Of a DNA stretch of 64,000 bases, positions 8,042-18,246 are shown one piece after another. Under the pieces are notes generated by a model that did not search any database, was not told where the DNA came from, and was given only the letters and a program-made list of their open reading frames with translations. A program made the position numbers and the translations under genes. The DNA is from Kribbella caucasensis. Lineage in GTDB: Bacteria; Actinomycetota; Actinomycetes; Propionibacteriales; Kribbellaceae. The stretch spans positions 1 to 64,000 of the forward strand of contig NZ_SNWQ01000023.1 in the NCBI RefSeq assembly GCF_004361855.1, read 5' to 3'. Every line of letters starts with the position of its first letter. Within the stretch, counting starts at the first letter, position 1.

Positions 8042-9876
8042 CTGAAGCGAGGTTTTTGAGTCTGCTTGCTCGGGATGCTCCGGCCGAGGAGTACGACGAG
8101 CCGGTGCGTGCTGCCGTCGCGGAAGGGGCCGCCCCCGAAGAGATCGAGGAATTGCAGCGGGCGAAGGTGCTTGCGCTCAGGGTACGGCGGGCGTTGGAGC
8201 ATCGGCGTCGGCGGGAGATCGAGTTGGAGGCGTTGTTCGAGACGGCCGGCGATCTTGCTGGGTTGCAGGATGTTGATGCGGTGCTCAATGCGATCGTGCG
8301 GCGGGCGCGGACGTTGCTGCATACGGATGTCGCGTACCTCACGTTGATCGATCCCGATCGTGGGGATACGTACATGCGGGCAACGGCCGGCGTGGTTTCG
8401 GCGACCTTTCAAAGGGTTCGGTTGGCGATGGGAGCCGGTCTGGGCGGCCTGGTCGCCGACACCTCGTCGCCGTATGCCACTGACGACTACGCCGCGGACC
8501 ATCGGTTCGATCACGTCAACGACGTTGACAGTGCTGTCGCCGATGAGGGGCTAGTCGCGATCCTTGGCGTGCCGCTGTTGTTGGGGCCGCAGGTTCTTGG
8601 GGTGTTGTTTGCGGCGGATCGGAGTAGGCGGCCGTTCGCGCGGGACGAGATCTCATTGCTGTGTTCGTTGGCGGCGCATGCGGCGATCTCGATCGATGGT
8701 GCGAGGTTGCTCGAGGAGGCGCGGGCCGCCGTACGGGAGTTGGATGCGGCGAACACGTTGGTGCGGCGGCACAGTCGGGCGGTGGAGCGGGCGGCCGAGG
8801 CGCATGACAGGTTTGCCGATCTTGCGCTGAGGGGCGGTGGAGTCGATGAGGTTGCCGCGGCGGTTACGGAGGTGATCGGTGGCGAGCTGATCGTGCTGGA
8901 GGGTGTCGATGACGCACCGGCCGCGTGGAGGGAGGCTGTTGCCGCGTCGCGTGCCGAGGGAAGGGCGGTCTGTCGCGACGGTACGTGGGTCGCGGCCGTG
9001 GTGGCTGGTTCGGAGGAGTTCGGAGCGCTCGTACTCCGGGGTCGGAGGGATCTGGAAGGTGCGGATCAACGGGTGCTGGAACGTGCTGCGTTGGTGACTG
9101 CGCTGCTGCAGTTGATGAACCGTACGGCGATGGAGACCGAGAACCGGATCCGCGGCGAATTGATCTCAGACCTGGTCACGAACGGCGAGCGAGCCGGTGA
9201 TGCTTTGAGGGAGCGAGCGAGGCAGGTCGGGTTCAACTGCGACGGCGAGTTCGCGGTGGTGGTCGCGGAGACCGATCGCGAACGCCTGCACCGGTTGGCG
9301 TTCGCGGCCGGCCATCTCGCGTCGCAGTCGGAAGGGATCGCCGGGCTGCACCAGGAGCGCGCAGTACTGCTGCTGCCTGGTGAGGAGGCGGGTGCGGCTG
9401 CGCGGCGGCTTGCGAAGGAGTTGGCGGTGGCGATCGGTCAGCCGGTGACAGTGGGCGCGGCGGGGCCGGTGTCGGGGCCCGAGAGGGTTCCTAAAGCGCA
9501 TGCTGAGGCGCAGAGGTGTTTGGAGGCGTTGACGGCGCTCGGCCGGTGCGGGGATGGGACGAGCAGCCGCGAGCTCGGCTTCATGGGGGTGTTGCTCGGT
9601 GAGGCCGAAGGCGTCGAAGGGTTCGTGAACAACGTGCTCGGTCCCGTCCTCGAGTACGACGAACGCCGGGGGACCGGGCTGATCCAGACGCTGGAGACGT
9701 ACTTCGCCAACGGTGGCAACCTGACCCGCGCCAAGGACGATCTCCACGTACACGTCAACACCGTTGCCCAGCGCCTCGATCGGGTATCGCAACTCCTCGG
9801 CAACGACTGGCACGAAGCCGAGCCCGCGCTGGAGATCCAGTTGGCGCTCAAGCTCCATCGCCTCATCCGGTCCTAA
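8026..9876 (+). CDS. GAF domain / PucR-type helix-turn-helix regulator
   Basis: About 616 residues. A short N-terminal helix pair is followed by a GAF sensor domain (about residues 75-230, including TDVAYLTLIDPDRGDTYMR and a GVPLLL strand). A central domain and a C-terminal PucR/CdaR helix-turn-helix follow (LETYFANGGNLTRAKDDL ... VNTVAQRLDRV). GTG at 8026 overlaps the end of the dehydrogenase gene by 16 bp. TTG at 8056, with AGCGAGG upstream, is an alternative start. PucR-type regulators often sit beside bdhA-like dehydrogenases in actinobacteria, so control of ketone-body use is a reasonable inference. The stop overlaps the stop of the convergent cyclodeaminase-family gene by 4 bp. Confidence 0.85.
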   Translation: MDCTLTEARFLSLLARDAPAEEYDEPVRAAVAEGAAPEEIEELQRAKVLALRVRRALEHRRRREIELEALFETAGDLAGLQDVDAVLNAIVRRARTLLHTDVAYLTLIDPDRGDTYMRATAGVVSATFQRVRLAMGAGLGGLVADTSSPYATDDYAADHRFDHVNDVDSAVADEGLVAILGVPLLLGPQVLGVLFAADRSRRPFARDEISLLCSLAAHAAISIDGARLLEEARAAVRELDAANTLVRRHSRAVERAAEAHDRFADLALRGGGVDEVAAAVTEVIGGELIVLEGVDDAPAAWREAVAASRAEGRAVCRDGTWVAAVVAGSEEFGALVLRGRRDLEGADQRVLERAALVTALLQLMNRTAMETENRIRGELISDLVTNGERAGDALRERARQVGFNCDGEFAVVVAETDRERLHRLAFAAGHLASQSEGIAGLHQERAVLLLPGEEAGAAARRLAKELAVAIGQPVTVGAAGPVSGPERVPKAHAEAQRCLEALTALGRCGDGTSSRELGFMGVLLGEAEGVEGFVNNVLGPVLEYDERRGTGLIQTLETYFANGGNLTRAKDDLHVHVNTVAQRLDRVSQLLGNDWHEAEPALEIQLALKLHRLIRS

Positions 9877-10640
9877 TCGATGAGGCCGGCGTTCCGCGCG
9901 GCCAGGGTCGCCACCACGAGGTCCTCCACAGCAAGACCGGCTGACACGAAGATCGTGATCTCGTCCGCGGTCTCGCGCCGCACCTCACCGCGAGCCAGCC
10001 CGACCAGGTCGTCGACGAGCCGACCACCGATTTCCTGCGGGTAGGGGGCGATGGCGTTGATGTGCGTGCCGGCCGCCACCTTGTCGCCGATCAGCACCGG
10101 CTCCGGACCTGACTGACACAAGCAGATCAGGTCGGCGCTGGATGCATCCGCTGCGCTCGCCACACCGACCGGATGACCCTCGCCCCGGAGCATGGCGACG
10201 AATCGCTCTGTCGCCACTGGCTCGTCTCCGACGATGTCGATCTGTTCCAGCGAAGGGCGGACCCAGCGCATCGCGCGGACGTGTTCGCGGGCCTGGACGC
10301 CGGTGCCGAAGACCGCCAACCGTTGTACGTCGGACCGTGCGAGCGAGTCCGTGGCCAGGGCTGAGACAGCCGGCGTACGACGGGCCGTCAGCGCGGCGCC
10401 ATCGAGCGTTGCGACCGCAGCGTCGCCATCGCCGAGGAGCACATACAACCCCGGACGATTCACCCCGGCGTTCCGGTCGACGGCCGACATGGTCACCTGC
10501 TGGCCGTTGCCTAGCGCAACACTTTGCGGCAGAGCCATCGACGGGCCCTCGGCGAGGCTCTTCCGTAGTTCGGCGACCACCTCCTCGAAGGGGGTGAGCC
10601 GGTAGATCCGGCCCGCGTCGAGGTGCGGAGGACCGTTCAT
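9873..10640 (-). CDS. ornithine cyclodeaminase / mu-crystallin family protein
   Basis: From the ATG at 10640 the protein is 255 residues, shorter than the 310-330 usual for the family. The Rossmann segment LAVFGTGVQAREHVRAM and the C-terminal DEITIFVSAGLAVEDLV are clear. The N-terminal substrate region is compact rather than cut off, because the first helix is present. Members include ornithine and alanine dehydrogenases and many imine reductases, so the substrate is open. The start lies one base after the livM stop, making it the last gene of the liv operon and suggesting it acts on the imported amino acid. Confidence 0.75.
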   Translation of the reverse strand: MNGPPHLDAGRIYRLTPFEEVVAELRKSLAEGPSMALPQSVALGNGQQVTMSAVDRNAGVNRPGLYVLLGDGDAAVATLDGAALTARRTPAVSALATDSLARSDVQRLAVFGTGVQAREHVRAMRWVRPSLEQIDIVGDEPVATERFVAMLRGEGHPVGVASAADASSADLICLCQSGPEPVLIGDKVAAGTHINAIAPYPQEIGGRLVDDLVGLARGEVRRETADEITIFVSAGLAVEDLVVATLAARNAGLID

Positions 10641-10641
10641 C

Positions 10642-11703
10642 TCATGACTTCGGCGCCACGGCCGGCTCCTGCTCGACCGCCGGCGCCGTAGTGCCGCTGA
10701 GGTGCGGCTCTGCATCCGGAACGGAGCGGCGGCGGCGCAGCAAGTGCGCGACCGTTCCCCAAACCCCACGGCGGAAGAGCAGCACGACACCCACGAAGAT
10801 CAGTCCCGTGATGAGCCCAGGACCAGTGATCTCCAACGGACCGATGTTGATGCCAGAGGTAGCGACATAGTCCTCGACCTGCACGATCACAGCAGCACCG
10901 ATCACGCTGCCCCACAGCGTCCCGATCCCACCGAGCACCGTCATGATCACGACCTTGCCCGACGTCGTCCAGTACACCTCCTGCAACGACGCGAACCCAT
11001 GGCTGATCGCATAAAGCCCACCCGCGAGCCCCGACAACCCCGCCGAGATCACGAAGATCATCACCTTGTACCGATCCACCGGGAACCCAAGAGACCGAGA
11101 CCGAGCAGGGTTCTCCCGGATCGCGACCAGCACCCGCCCAAAGGGAGAGTGCACCACCCGCCACGCGATCAGCAGACCAACCAACGCGATCGGCAACCCG
11201 GCGTAGTAGAAGTAGAACGGATCCGACAAGTCCAGCCCGAACAGCTCCTTCGGGATGCCCTGCAGCCCGTTCTCCCCACCGGTAACGCCGCTCCACTGGT
11301 TCGCGACGAAGTACACCATCTGGGCGAAAGCCAAAGTCACCATCGCGAAGTAGATCCCGGTACGCCGTACCGCGAGCAACGCGATCGGCACAGCCAACAC
11401 CATCGCGACCACCGACCCACCAAGAACCGCCACCGGAAATGGCAGACCAGTCTCGATCGCGATCGTGCCGGCCGTGTACGCCGCACTGCCCCAGAACGCC
11501 GCGTGCCCAAAAGACAGCAACCCCGTAAACCCGAGCAGCAGATCAAGCGCAACGGCGAACAACGCCCACGCCACGATGTCCATCGCCACCGGCGGGTAGA
11601 TGTACCAAGGCAGAGCCAGCGCGACCAGCAGCCCGCCAACCACCGCCAGAACTCGCCACAACAAAGGCAAACCCGCCAGTTTGCGGACCACCATGACCGT
11701 CAT
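10642..11703 (-). CDS. livM: branched-chain amino-acid ABC transporter permease
   Basis: This 353-residue polytopic inner-membrane permease of the LivM family has about eight to ten hydrophobic segments. It carries the family loops LLGFTGLLSFGHAAFWGSAAY and ISAGLSGLAGGLYAISHG and a charged C-terminal tail. It would pair with LivH to form the channel of a type I importer for branched-chain or related amino acids. It starts within the last codons of livH (ATGA overlap, 11700-11703), indicating translational coupling. Confidence 0.9.
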   Translation of the reverse strand: MTVMVVRKLAGLPLLWRVLAVVGGLLVALALPWYIYPPVAMDIVAWALFAVALDLLLGFTGLLSFGHAAFWGSAAYTAGTIAIETGLPFPVAVLGGSVVAMVLAVPIALLAVRRTGIYFAMVTLAFAQMVYFVANQWSGVTGGENGLQGIPKELFGLDLSDPFYFYYAGLPIALVGLLIAWRVVHSPFGRVLVAIRENPARSRSLGFPVDRYKVMIFVISAGLSGLAGGLYAISHGFASLQEVYWTTSGKVVIMTVLGGIGTLWGSVIGAAVIVQVEDYVATSGINIGPLEITGPGLITGLIFVGVVLLFRRGVWGTVAHLLRRRRSVPDAEPHLSGTTAPAVEQEPAVAPKS

Positions 11704-12568
11704 ACGGCAGTCTCCTCACGGCCGAACAGACCGGCCGGCCGCCAGAGCAGCACGACGGCCATCAGGATGAAGACCGACGTGGTCGCCAGTCCGGGCACAT
11801 AAACGTTGCCGAGCGCCTGCAGCATGCCGATCAGAAACCCGGCGGCCACCGAGCCGAAGATCGACCCGAGCCCGCCGATCACGACCACCGCGAACACCAG
11901 GATGATCAGGTCCGCCCCCATCAACGGGCTGACCGCCCGCATCGGGGCCGCGAGTACGCCGGACAACGCGGCCAGCGCGATCCCGAACCCGAACACCGGC
12001 GAGATCCACCGGCCGACGTCGATCCCCATCGCCCGGGTCAGCTCGGGCCGTTCGGTCGCCGCACGGATGATCATGCCGACCCGAGTCCTTGCCAGCAGCA
12101 ACCAGGCGCCGACCGAAACCAACACAGAGAACACCAGCACGAACACCTGGTACGCCGGGAAGTCGAACAACCCGAGGTCAACCGTGCCACGGAGTCCGGC
12201 AGGTTGCGGGTACGGCTGCGGCTGGGATCCGTACTTCATCCGGAGCAGATCCTGGAAGATCAGAGTCAACCCGAAGGTGAGCAAGAAGTTGTACAACGGG
12301 TCCAGCGCGACCAAGCGGCGTACCAGCAACCGCTCCAGCAGCATCCCAACTACCCCAAGAGCAAGAGGCACCACGAGCAGGGCGATCCAGAAGGAGACCC
12401 CGGCCTCGTTGAGCAGGATGAACGCGCCGAACGCACCCAGCATGAAGAACGCGCCGTGGGCGAAGTTGACCACACCGAGCATCCCGAAGATGACCGCCAG
12501 GCCGAGCGCGAGCAGTGCGTAGAAGCTGCCGTTGACGAGTCCGTTGAACGCGTGCTGGAGCAGATCGC

Positions 12569-12572
<4 letters not shown>
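11700..12572 (-). CDS. livH: branched-chain amino-acid ABC transporter permease
   Basis: A 290-residue LivH-family membrane permease. It shows GLVNGSFYALLALGLAVIFG at the N-terminus, the VNFAHGAFFMLGAF loop and the GGLGSIFGSVAAGFLIG motif near the C-terminus, with about eight membrane segments. It is the partner of LivM. Its ATG overlaps the livK stop (12569-12572) and its stop overlaps the livM start, so three consecutive genes are coupled. Confidence 0.9.
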
Positions 12573-13831
<1,259 letters not shown>

Positions 13832-13861
13832 CAGTTCTCCTCCGATGGGTTTAGATCCCCG

Positions 13862-14569
13862 TCAAATGCCCAAGTACTCGAGCAGCTCGTGCTCGCGTTC
13901 CTTGACTTCGGCGTTGTCCAGCGTCTGCGCGACCCGGCCTTGGGCGAGCAGGTAGTGGCGGTCGGCAACGGTCGACGCGAACCGGACGTTCTGCTCGACG
14001 AGCAGCACCGTCACCCCGGCCGCCTTGACGTCGCGCAGGATGTCGCCGATCTGGTGCACCAGCACCGGCGAAAGACCTTCGGTCGGCTCGTCGCAAAGGA
14101 GGAGCCGCGCGCCCATTCGCAGTACCCGGGCGATGGAGAGCATCTGCTGCTCGCCACCGGAAAGCTTGGTGCCTGGGAATCTGCGGCGTTCCTTCAGTAC
14201 CGGGAACGACTCGTAGACCCGGTCGACGGACCACGCGCTGTCGCTGACACCGGGTGGCAGTTTCAGGTTCTCCTCGACGCTGAGGCTGGCGAAGATGCCG
14301 CGGTCGTCCGGTACGAGGCCGAGACCCCGTCGGGTGCGTCGATGGGCCGGCAGGTGCGTGATGTCGTTTCCGTCGAGGGTGACCGTGCCGGCCGTCGGGC
14401 GATGGAGGCCCATCAGGCAGCGCAGCAGGGTGGTCTTGCCGGCGCCGTTCCGGCCGACCAGAGTGACCACTTCGCCCGTTGCGACCTCGAGCGACACGTC
14501 CCGCAGTACCTGCGCCTCGCCGTACGACGCGTTGACGCCCTGCACGCTAAGCAGCGGACTCACCACCAA
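13862..14569 (-). CDS. livF: branched-chain amino-acid ABC transporter ATPase
   Basis: A 235-residue ABC ATPase with Walker A GRNGAGKTT (about residues 39-47), signature LSGGEQQ, and Walker B LLLCDEP followed by TEGLSPVLV, typical of LivF. Candidate starts are TTG 14569, GTG 14566 or GTG 14563. All lie inside the end of livG, overlapping it by about 17-23 bp. It forms the cytoplasmic motor with LivG. Confidence 0.88.
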   Translation of the reverse strand: MVVSPLLSVQGVNASYGEAQVLRDVSLEVATGEVVTLVGRNGAGKTTLLRCLMGLHRPTAGTVTLDGNDITHLPAHRRTRRGLGLVPDDRGIFASLSVEENLKLPPGVSDSAWSVDRVYESFPVLKERRRFPGTKLSGGEQQMLSIARVLRMGARLLLCDEPTEGLSPVLVHQIGDILRDVKAAGVTVLLVEQNVRFASTVADRHYLLAQGRVAQTLDNAEVKEREHELLEYLGI

Positions 14570-15293
14570 GGTAGGCCTCGATCACTCGCGAATCGTTGCG
14601 AACCTCGTCGTACGTCCCCTCGACCAGGATCCGGCCGAACTGCAGCACCGTGACCCGATCGGCGAGACCGGCCACGACACTCATGTTGTGTTCGACCAGT
14701 ACTACGGTGCGGCCGGTCCGGACTCGTTTGACCAGCTCGACTGTCCGCTCGACGTCCTCGAGACCCATACCGGCTGTCGGTTCGTCGAGCAGCAGGACCT
14801 TTGGGTCAAGGGCAAGAGCGAGGGCGAGCTCGAGAGCCCGTTTCTGCCCGTAGGCGAGCGTTCCGGCCGGTACGTCGCGGAGTTTGGCGAGGCCGACCTC
14901 GTCGAGCAGTTCACCGGCGCGGTCGTGGAACTTGGTCAGCACCCGGTCCGATACCCAGAACCGGTGACCCAGCTTCGTCGTCCCCAGCAGGGCCAACTCG
15001 ACATGTTGCTGCAGGGTCAAGTGCTCGAACAGATTGGTGATCTGGAACGACCGGGCCACACCGAGTCGCGCGATCCGCTCGGGTGGCGACCCGGTGATGT
15101 CGTGCCCGGCCATGCTGACCCGGCCGGCCGTTGGTTTGAGGAAGCCGGTCAGCAGGTTGAACAGCGTCGTCTTGCCGGCGCCGTTCGGGCCGACCAGAGC
15201 ATGCACGTGACCTTCCTCGACAGCCAGGTCGACGCGGTCCACGGCAGTGAAGCCGCGAAAGCTCTTACTCAGCCCGCTGGTCTCGATAACCAT
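14547..15293 (-). CDS. livG: branched-chain amino-acid ABC transporter ATPase
   Basis: A 248-residue ATPase with Walker A GPNGAGKTT (35-43), a divergent signature LAYGQKRALELA of the kind seen in LivG, and Walker B VLLLDEPTAGMG. The LivG-specific segment ARSFQITNLFEHLTLQQ follows the first nucleotide-binding lobe. It is the first gene of the operon. The ATG at 15293 lacks an evident Shine-Dalgarno sequence, so it may be read from a short or absent leader. An inverted repeat upstream (15341-15366) is a candidate operator. Confidence 0.88.
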   Translation of the reverse strand: MVIETSGLSKSFRGFTAVDRVDLAVEEGHVHALVGPNGAGKTTLFNLLTGFLKPTAGRVSMAGHDITGSPPERIARLGVARSFQITNLFEHLTLQQHVELALLGTTKLGHRFWVSDRVLTKFHDRAGELLDEVGLAKLRDVPAGTLAYGQKRALELALALALDPKVLLLDEPTAGMGLEDVERTVELVKRVRTGRTVVLVEHNMSVVAGLADRVTVLQFGRILVEGTYDEVRNDSRVIEAYLGGESAA

Positions 15294-15340
15294 GGGTGGA
15301 ACTTAGGCGCGCGGCGAATTCCGAGCTATGTCGTACAACT

Positions 15341-15366
15341 ACACACTGATCGCGCGTTTAGTGTGT
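15341..15366. promoter_or_regulatory. inverted repeat ACACACT-N12-AGTGTGT before livG
   Basis: Perfect 7-bp arms at 15341-15347 and 15360-15366 lie 48-73 bp upstream of the livG start and just past the epoxide hydrolase stop at 15374. The site could be an operator for the liv operon. There is no T-tract, and the 12-base spacer makes a terminator less likely. Confidence 0.45.
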
Positions 15367-15373
15367 CAGCGGC

Positions 15374-16540
15374 CTACCGGTTCACCAGGCGGAAGAAGGC
15401 GCGGAGGTCTTCGACGAGCAGTTCGGGTGCTTCCATGGCGGCGAAGTGGCCGCCTTCGGAGTGGTCGGCCCAGAACGGCATCTTCTCGTCCGGGTCCATC
15501 ATGCGGCGCAGTACCGGCGAGGTGTTGAAGACTGACCAACCAGACGGGACGGCTGACGGAGCCACCCAGTCGAGGCCGGAGTGCATCGCCTCCCACAAGA
15601 AGCGGGCCGCTGACGCTCCGCTACGGGTGAACCAGTACAGGGAGATGTTGGTGAGGAGTTGGTCGCGATCGACGGCCTCGTCCGGCGTCGCCGCGGCCGG
15701 GTTGGTCCAGGTGGCGAACTTCTCCGCGATCCACGCCAGCTGGCCGACGGGGGAGTCGGTCAGCGCCGCGGCGATGGTTTCGGGCCGGTGGGACTGGAGG
15801 TCCAGGTAGCCGCGTTCGGCCTGCCAGGATTCGCGTTCCGTGGCGATGACCGCTCGCTCGTCCTCGTTGAGGTGGTCGGGGATGGGGAACTGTTCGCCGG
15901 CCAGGCCGAGGGAGCCGCGGTCGCTGTTGACGAGGGTGCCGATGACCTGGTCGGGATGGGTTGCGGCGAGGCGGCCGGTGACGCCTGCGCCTACGTCGCC
16001 GCCGTGTGCGCCGTACTGCGAGTAGCCGAGGCGACTCATAAGTTCGGCGAAGGCGGCCGTCGTACGGGCGACCTCCCAGCCGGCCGACGAGACCGGGGTG
16101 GAGAAGCCGAAGCCGGGGATCGAGGGGATGACGACGTGGAAGGCGTCCTCGGCCGATCCGCCGTGGGCGACCGGGTCGGTGAGGGGGTCGATCAGGTCGA
16201 GGAATTCGCCGATCGAGCCGGGGTAGCCGTGGGTCATGAGGAGCGGGGTCGCGTCGGCTTCCGCTGAGCGCACGTGGATGAAGTGGATGGTCTGGCCGTC
16301 GATCTCGGTCAGGAACTGCGGGTAGGCGTTGAGCCGGGCTTCCGCGGCGCGCCAGTCGTAGTCGTTGGCCCAGTAGGCGGCGAGGTCCTTCAGGTAGTCG
16401 AGGGGTACGCCGCGGCTGAAGTCGGTCGCCGCGCCGGGAGCGGGGTCGGGCCAGCGGGCGATGGTGAGGCGGGTGCGGAGGTCTTCGACCTCGGCCTGGG
16501 GGATGTCGATGCGGAAGGGGCGAATCTCGGAAGTGTTCAT
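15374..16540 (-). CDS. epoxide hydrolase (alpha/beta hydrolase, EHN type)
   Basis: 388 residues. The N-terminal epoxide hydrolase domain (IRPFRIDIPQAEVEDLRTRL) leads into an alpha/beta-hydrolase fold. The oxyanion HGYPGS is at 104-109, the nucleophile Asp182 in GAHGGDVGAG, a lid tyrosine in NISLYWFT, and the catalytic His365 in SEGGHFAAME. The family opens epoxides to diols through an aspartyl ester. A paralogue at 34488-35627 has the same layout. Both are divergent from a WYL regulator, which probably controls them. Confidence 0.87.
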   Translation of the reverse strand: MNTSEIRPFRIDIPQAEVEDLRTRLTIARWPDPAPGAATDFSRGVPLDYLKDLAAYWANDYDWRAAEARLNAYPQFLTEIDGQTIHFIHVRSAEADATPLLMTHGYPGSIGEFLDLIDPLTDPVAHGGSAEDAFHVVIPSIPGFGFSTPVSSAGWEVARTTAAFAELMSRLGYSQYGAHGGDVGAGVTGRLAATHPDQVIGTLVNSDRGSLGLAGEQFPIPDHLNEDERAVIATERESWQAERGYLDLQSHRPETIAAALTDSPVGQLAWIAEKFATWTNPAAATPDEAVDRDQLLTNISLYWFTRSGASAARFLWEAMHSGLDWVAPSAVPSGWSVFNTSPVLRRMMDPDEKMPFWADHSEGGHFAAMEAPELLVEDLRAFFRLVNR

Positions 16541-16562
16541 GAGTACGACACTAGAAGTGATT

Positions 16563-16581
16563 GCGGAAAGGTTTCTTCCGC
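16563..16581. promoter_or_regulatory. WYL-module operator GCGGAA-N7-TTCCGC
   Basis: A 6-bp perfect inverted repeat with a 7-bp spacer, extending to 9 bp per arm with one mismatch. It lies in the 62-bp gap between the divergent epoxide hydrolase and WYL genes. The second pair has ATAGGAA-N7-TTCCTAT in the same place (35648-35668). The shared GGAA-N7-TTCC core argues for a true operator of the two related regulators. Confidence 0.65.
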
Positions 16582-16602
16582 GATTGGTGAGAAGATTCTG
16601 GA

Positions 16603-17559
16603 ATGTTGGAGACTTCGGCGCGATTGCTCCGGCTGCTGTCCCTCCTGCAGGCGCGGCGTGATTGGACCGGGCAGGAGTTGGCTGAGCGGCTTGGTGTCAC
16701 CACGCGCACGCTCAGGACGGATGTCGAGCGGCTTCGCACGTTGGGGTATCCGGTGGAGGCTCGGCCGGGCGTTGCCGGTGGGTATCGGCTGGGGGCGGGG
16801 GCGGCGCTTCCACCGTTGTTGCTGGATGACGAAGAGGCGGTCGCGGTTGTGGTCGGACTCCGTACTGCTGCCGGCGGGAGCTTGGCGGGTATCGAGGAGT
16901 CGTCGGTTCGCGCGTTGGTGAAGCTGGAGCAGGTGTTGCCGTCGCGGTTGCGGCATCGGATTGGCGCCCTGCAAGCCGCGACGGTCGCGGTGCCTGGGAC
17001 CGGGCCGACGGTGGATCCCGAGGTGCTGACCGCGGTCGCGAGTGCGATCCGGGCGAACGAGCGACTTCGGTTCGATTACGAGAGTCGGGGTGGGATCAGT
17101 AGCACTCGTACGACGGAACCGCATCGCCTCGTCGCGTGGGGACGCAGGTGGTATCTGGTTGCCTGGGACAACGAACGTGAGGACTGGCGTACCTTCCGGG
17201 TCGATCGGATCACGCCGCGTACGCCGACCGGTCCGCGCTTCGTGCCTCGAGAGTTGCCGGAACAGGACGCGGCGCAGTACGTGCAGAGCAATGTGGGAGT
17301 GGCCGCCTGGCATTACCGAGCGCGGGTGCGGGTCCATGCGTCAGCGGAGTACGTGAAGGCACGGATGCCGATCCCGATCACTCCCGAGGTGGTCGACGCC
17401 GACACGTGCGTGATCGAGGTCGGGTCGGACGCGCCGCATCAACTCGCCCTCTACCTCGGCCTGCTCGACGCGGACTTCGAAGTACTCGACAACCCGGAAC
17501 TGGCCGAGGCCTTCAAGAACCTGGGGGACCGCTACTACCGCGCGGCTGGCGTGATCTGA
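16603..17559 (+). CDS. YafY/WYL-family transcriptional regulator
   Basis: 318 residues. The N-terminal helix-turn-helix is at about residues 5-55 (WTGQELAERLGVTTRTLRTD). It is followed by the GYRLGAGAALPPLLLDDEEA linker and a WYL ligand domain (EPHRLVAWGRRWYLVAWD) with the C-terminal WCX extension. WYL domains sense small molecules or nucleic acids. It is divergent from the epoxide hydrolase gene. It closely resembles the regulator at 35688-36665 across its whole length, so the pair arose by duplication of the module. Confidence 0.87.
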   Translation: MLETSARLLRLLSLLQARRDWTGQELAERLGVTTRTLRTDVERLRTLGYPVEARPGVAGGYRLGAGAALPPLLLDDEEAVAVVVGLRTAAGGSLAGIEESSVRALVKLEQVLPSRLRHRIGALQAATVAVPGTGPTVDPEVLTAVASAIRANERLRFDYESRGGISSTRTTEPHRLVAWGRRWYLVAWDNEREDWRTFRVDRITPRTPTGPRFVPRELPEQDAAQYVQSNVGVAAWHYRARVRVHASAEYVKARMPIPITPEVVDADTCVIEVGSDAPHQLALYLGLLDADFEVLDNPELAEAFKNLGDRYYRAAGVI

Positions 17560-17567
17560 TCGTGGGC

Positions 17568-18123
17568 ATGGTTGAGACGCGACGAGTGGGATTGGTGACC
17601 GGGAGTTCGCGGGGATTGGGGGCGGTGATCGCGCGGCGGCTCGGGCGGGACGGGTACGCGGTGGCGGTCAACGGGCTGCCGGGGGACGGGTTCGCCGAGA
17701 TGGTTGCCGAGGACATCCGTACCGCGGGCGGGGTGGCGTCGGGAGGTGGTGCCGGGGATGCGCGAGCGGAAGTACGGGCGGATCGTGCAGATCGACTCGG
17801 AGGTCGCGTTCCGGTCGCCGCCGCACCGGTCGGCGTACGCGACGGCGAAGAGCGCCCAGGTCGGCCTGACGCTCAGCTGGGCTCGCGAACTCGCACCGGA
17901 CGGCATCACGGTGAACACGGTCGCGCCCGGGTTCATCCCGGTGGAACGGCATGCGGAGGTGCCGGCGGCCGAGCGGGCGGAGTACCTGGCGTCGATTCCG
18001 GTCGGGCGGATGGGGACACCGGACGACATCGCGCACGCGGTGAGCTTCCTCGCCTCCGAGGGCGCCGGCTTCGTCACCGGCCAGCGAATCGTCGTCGACG
18101 GCGGCCGCGAACTGCTGCCGTAG
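17568..18123 (+). pseudogene. short-chain dehydrogenase, internally deleted and frameshifted
   Basis: From the ATG at 17568 the first frame encodes a standard SDR start: GLVTGSSRGLG, then the Rossmann core to about AGGVA near 17740. The second half (VVPGMRERKYGRIVQID, catalytic YATAK, then NTVAPGFIPV and GQRIVVDGG to the stop at 18123) is in the +1 frame. The middle, including the NNAG motif and the helices before the catalytic serine (about 70 residues), is missing. An internal deletion not divisible by three explains both. The first frame would read on to 18266 without restoring function. It follows the WYL gene by eight bases. Confidence 0.75.
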
Positions 18124-18132
18124 CAGCTGGAG

Positions 18133-18181
18133 CGACGGACCCGGGGGCCGGTCGGAGGAGGGGCGGCCGCCGGGCCCGCCG
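18133..18181. terminator. imperfect 17-bp hairpin, first of a tandem pair
   Basis: Arms at 18133-18149 and 18165-18181 pair at 14 of 17 positions around a 15-base loop. The left arm begins with CGACGGACCCGG, nearly the same as the next hairpin. It probably acts with that hairpin to stop transcription leaving the broken SDR gene. Confidence 0.5.
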
Positions 18182-18194
18182 GATCAGGGTGGAG

Positions 18195-18244
18195 CGGCGG
18201 ACCCGGCGCCGAGTCAGGGGTGCTCAGGGGCGCCGGGTCCGCCG
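18195..18244. terminator. strong bidirectional hairpin terminator, 16-bp perfect stem
   Basis: Arms 18195-18210 and 18229-18244 are perfectly complementary around an 18-base loop. The element lies between the convergent SDR pseudogene and the 109-residue gene, two bases from the latter's stop codon. It is a factor-independent type stem without a long T-tract, as is usual in high-GC actinobacteria. Confidence 0.7.
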
Positions 18245-18246
18245 GT

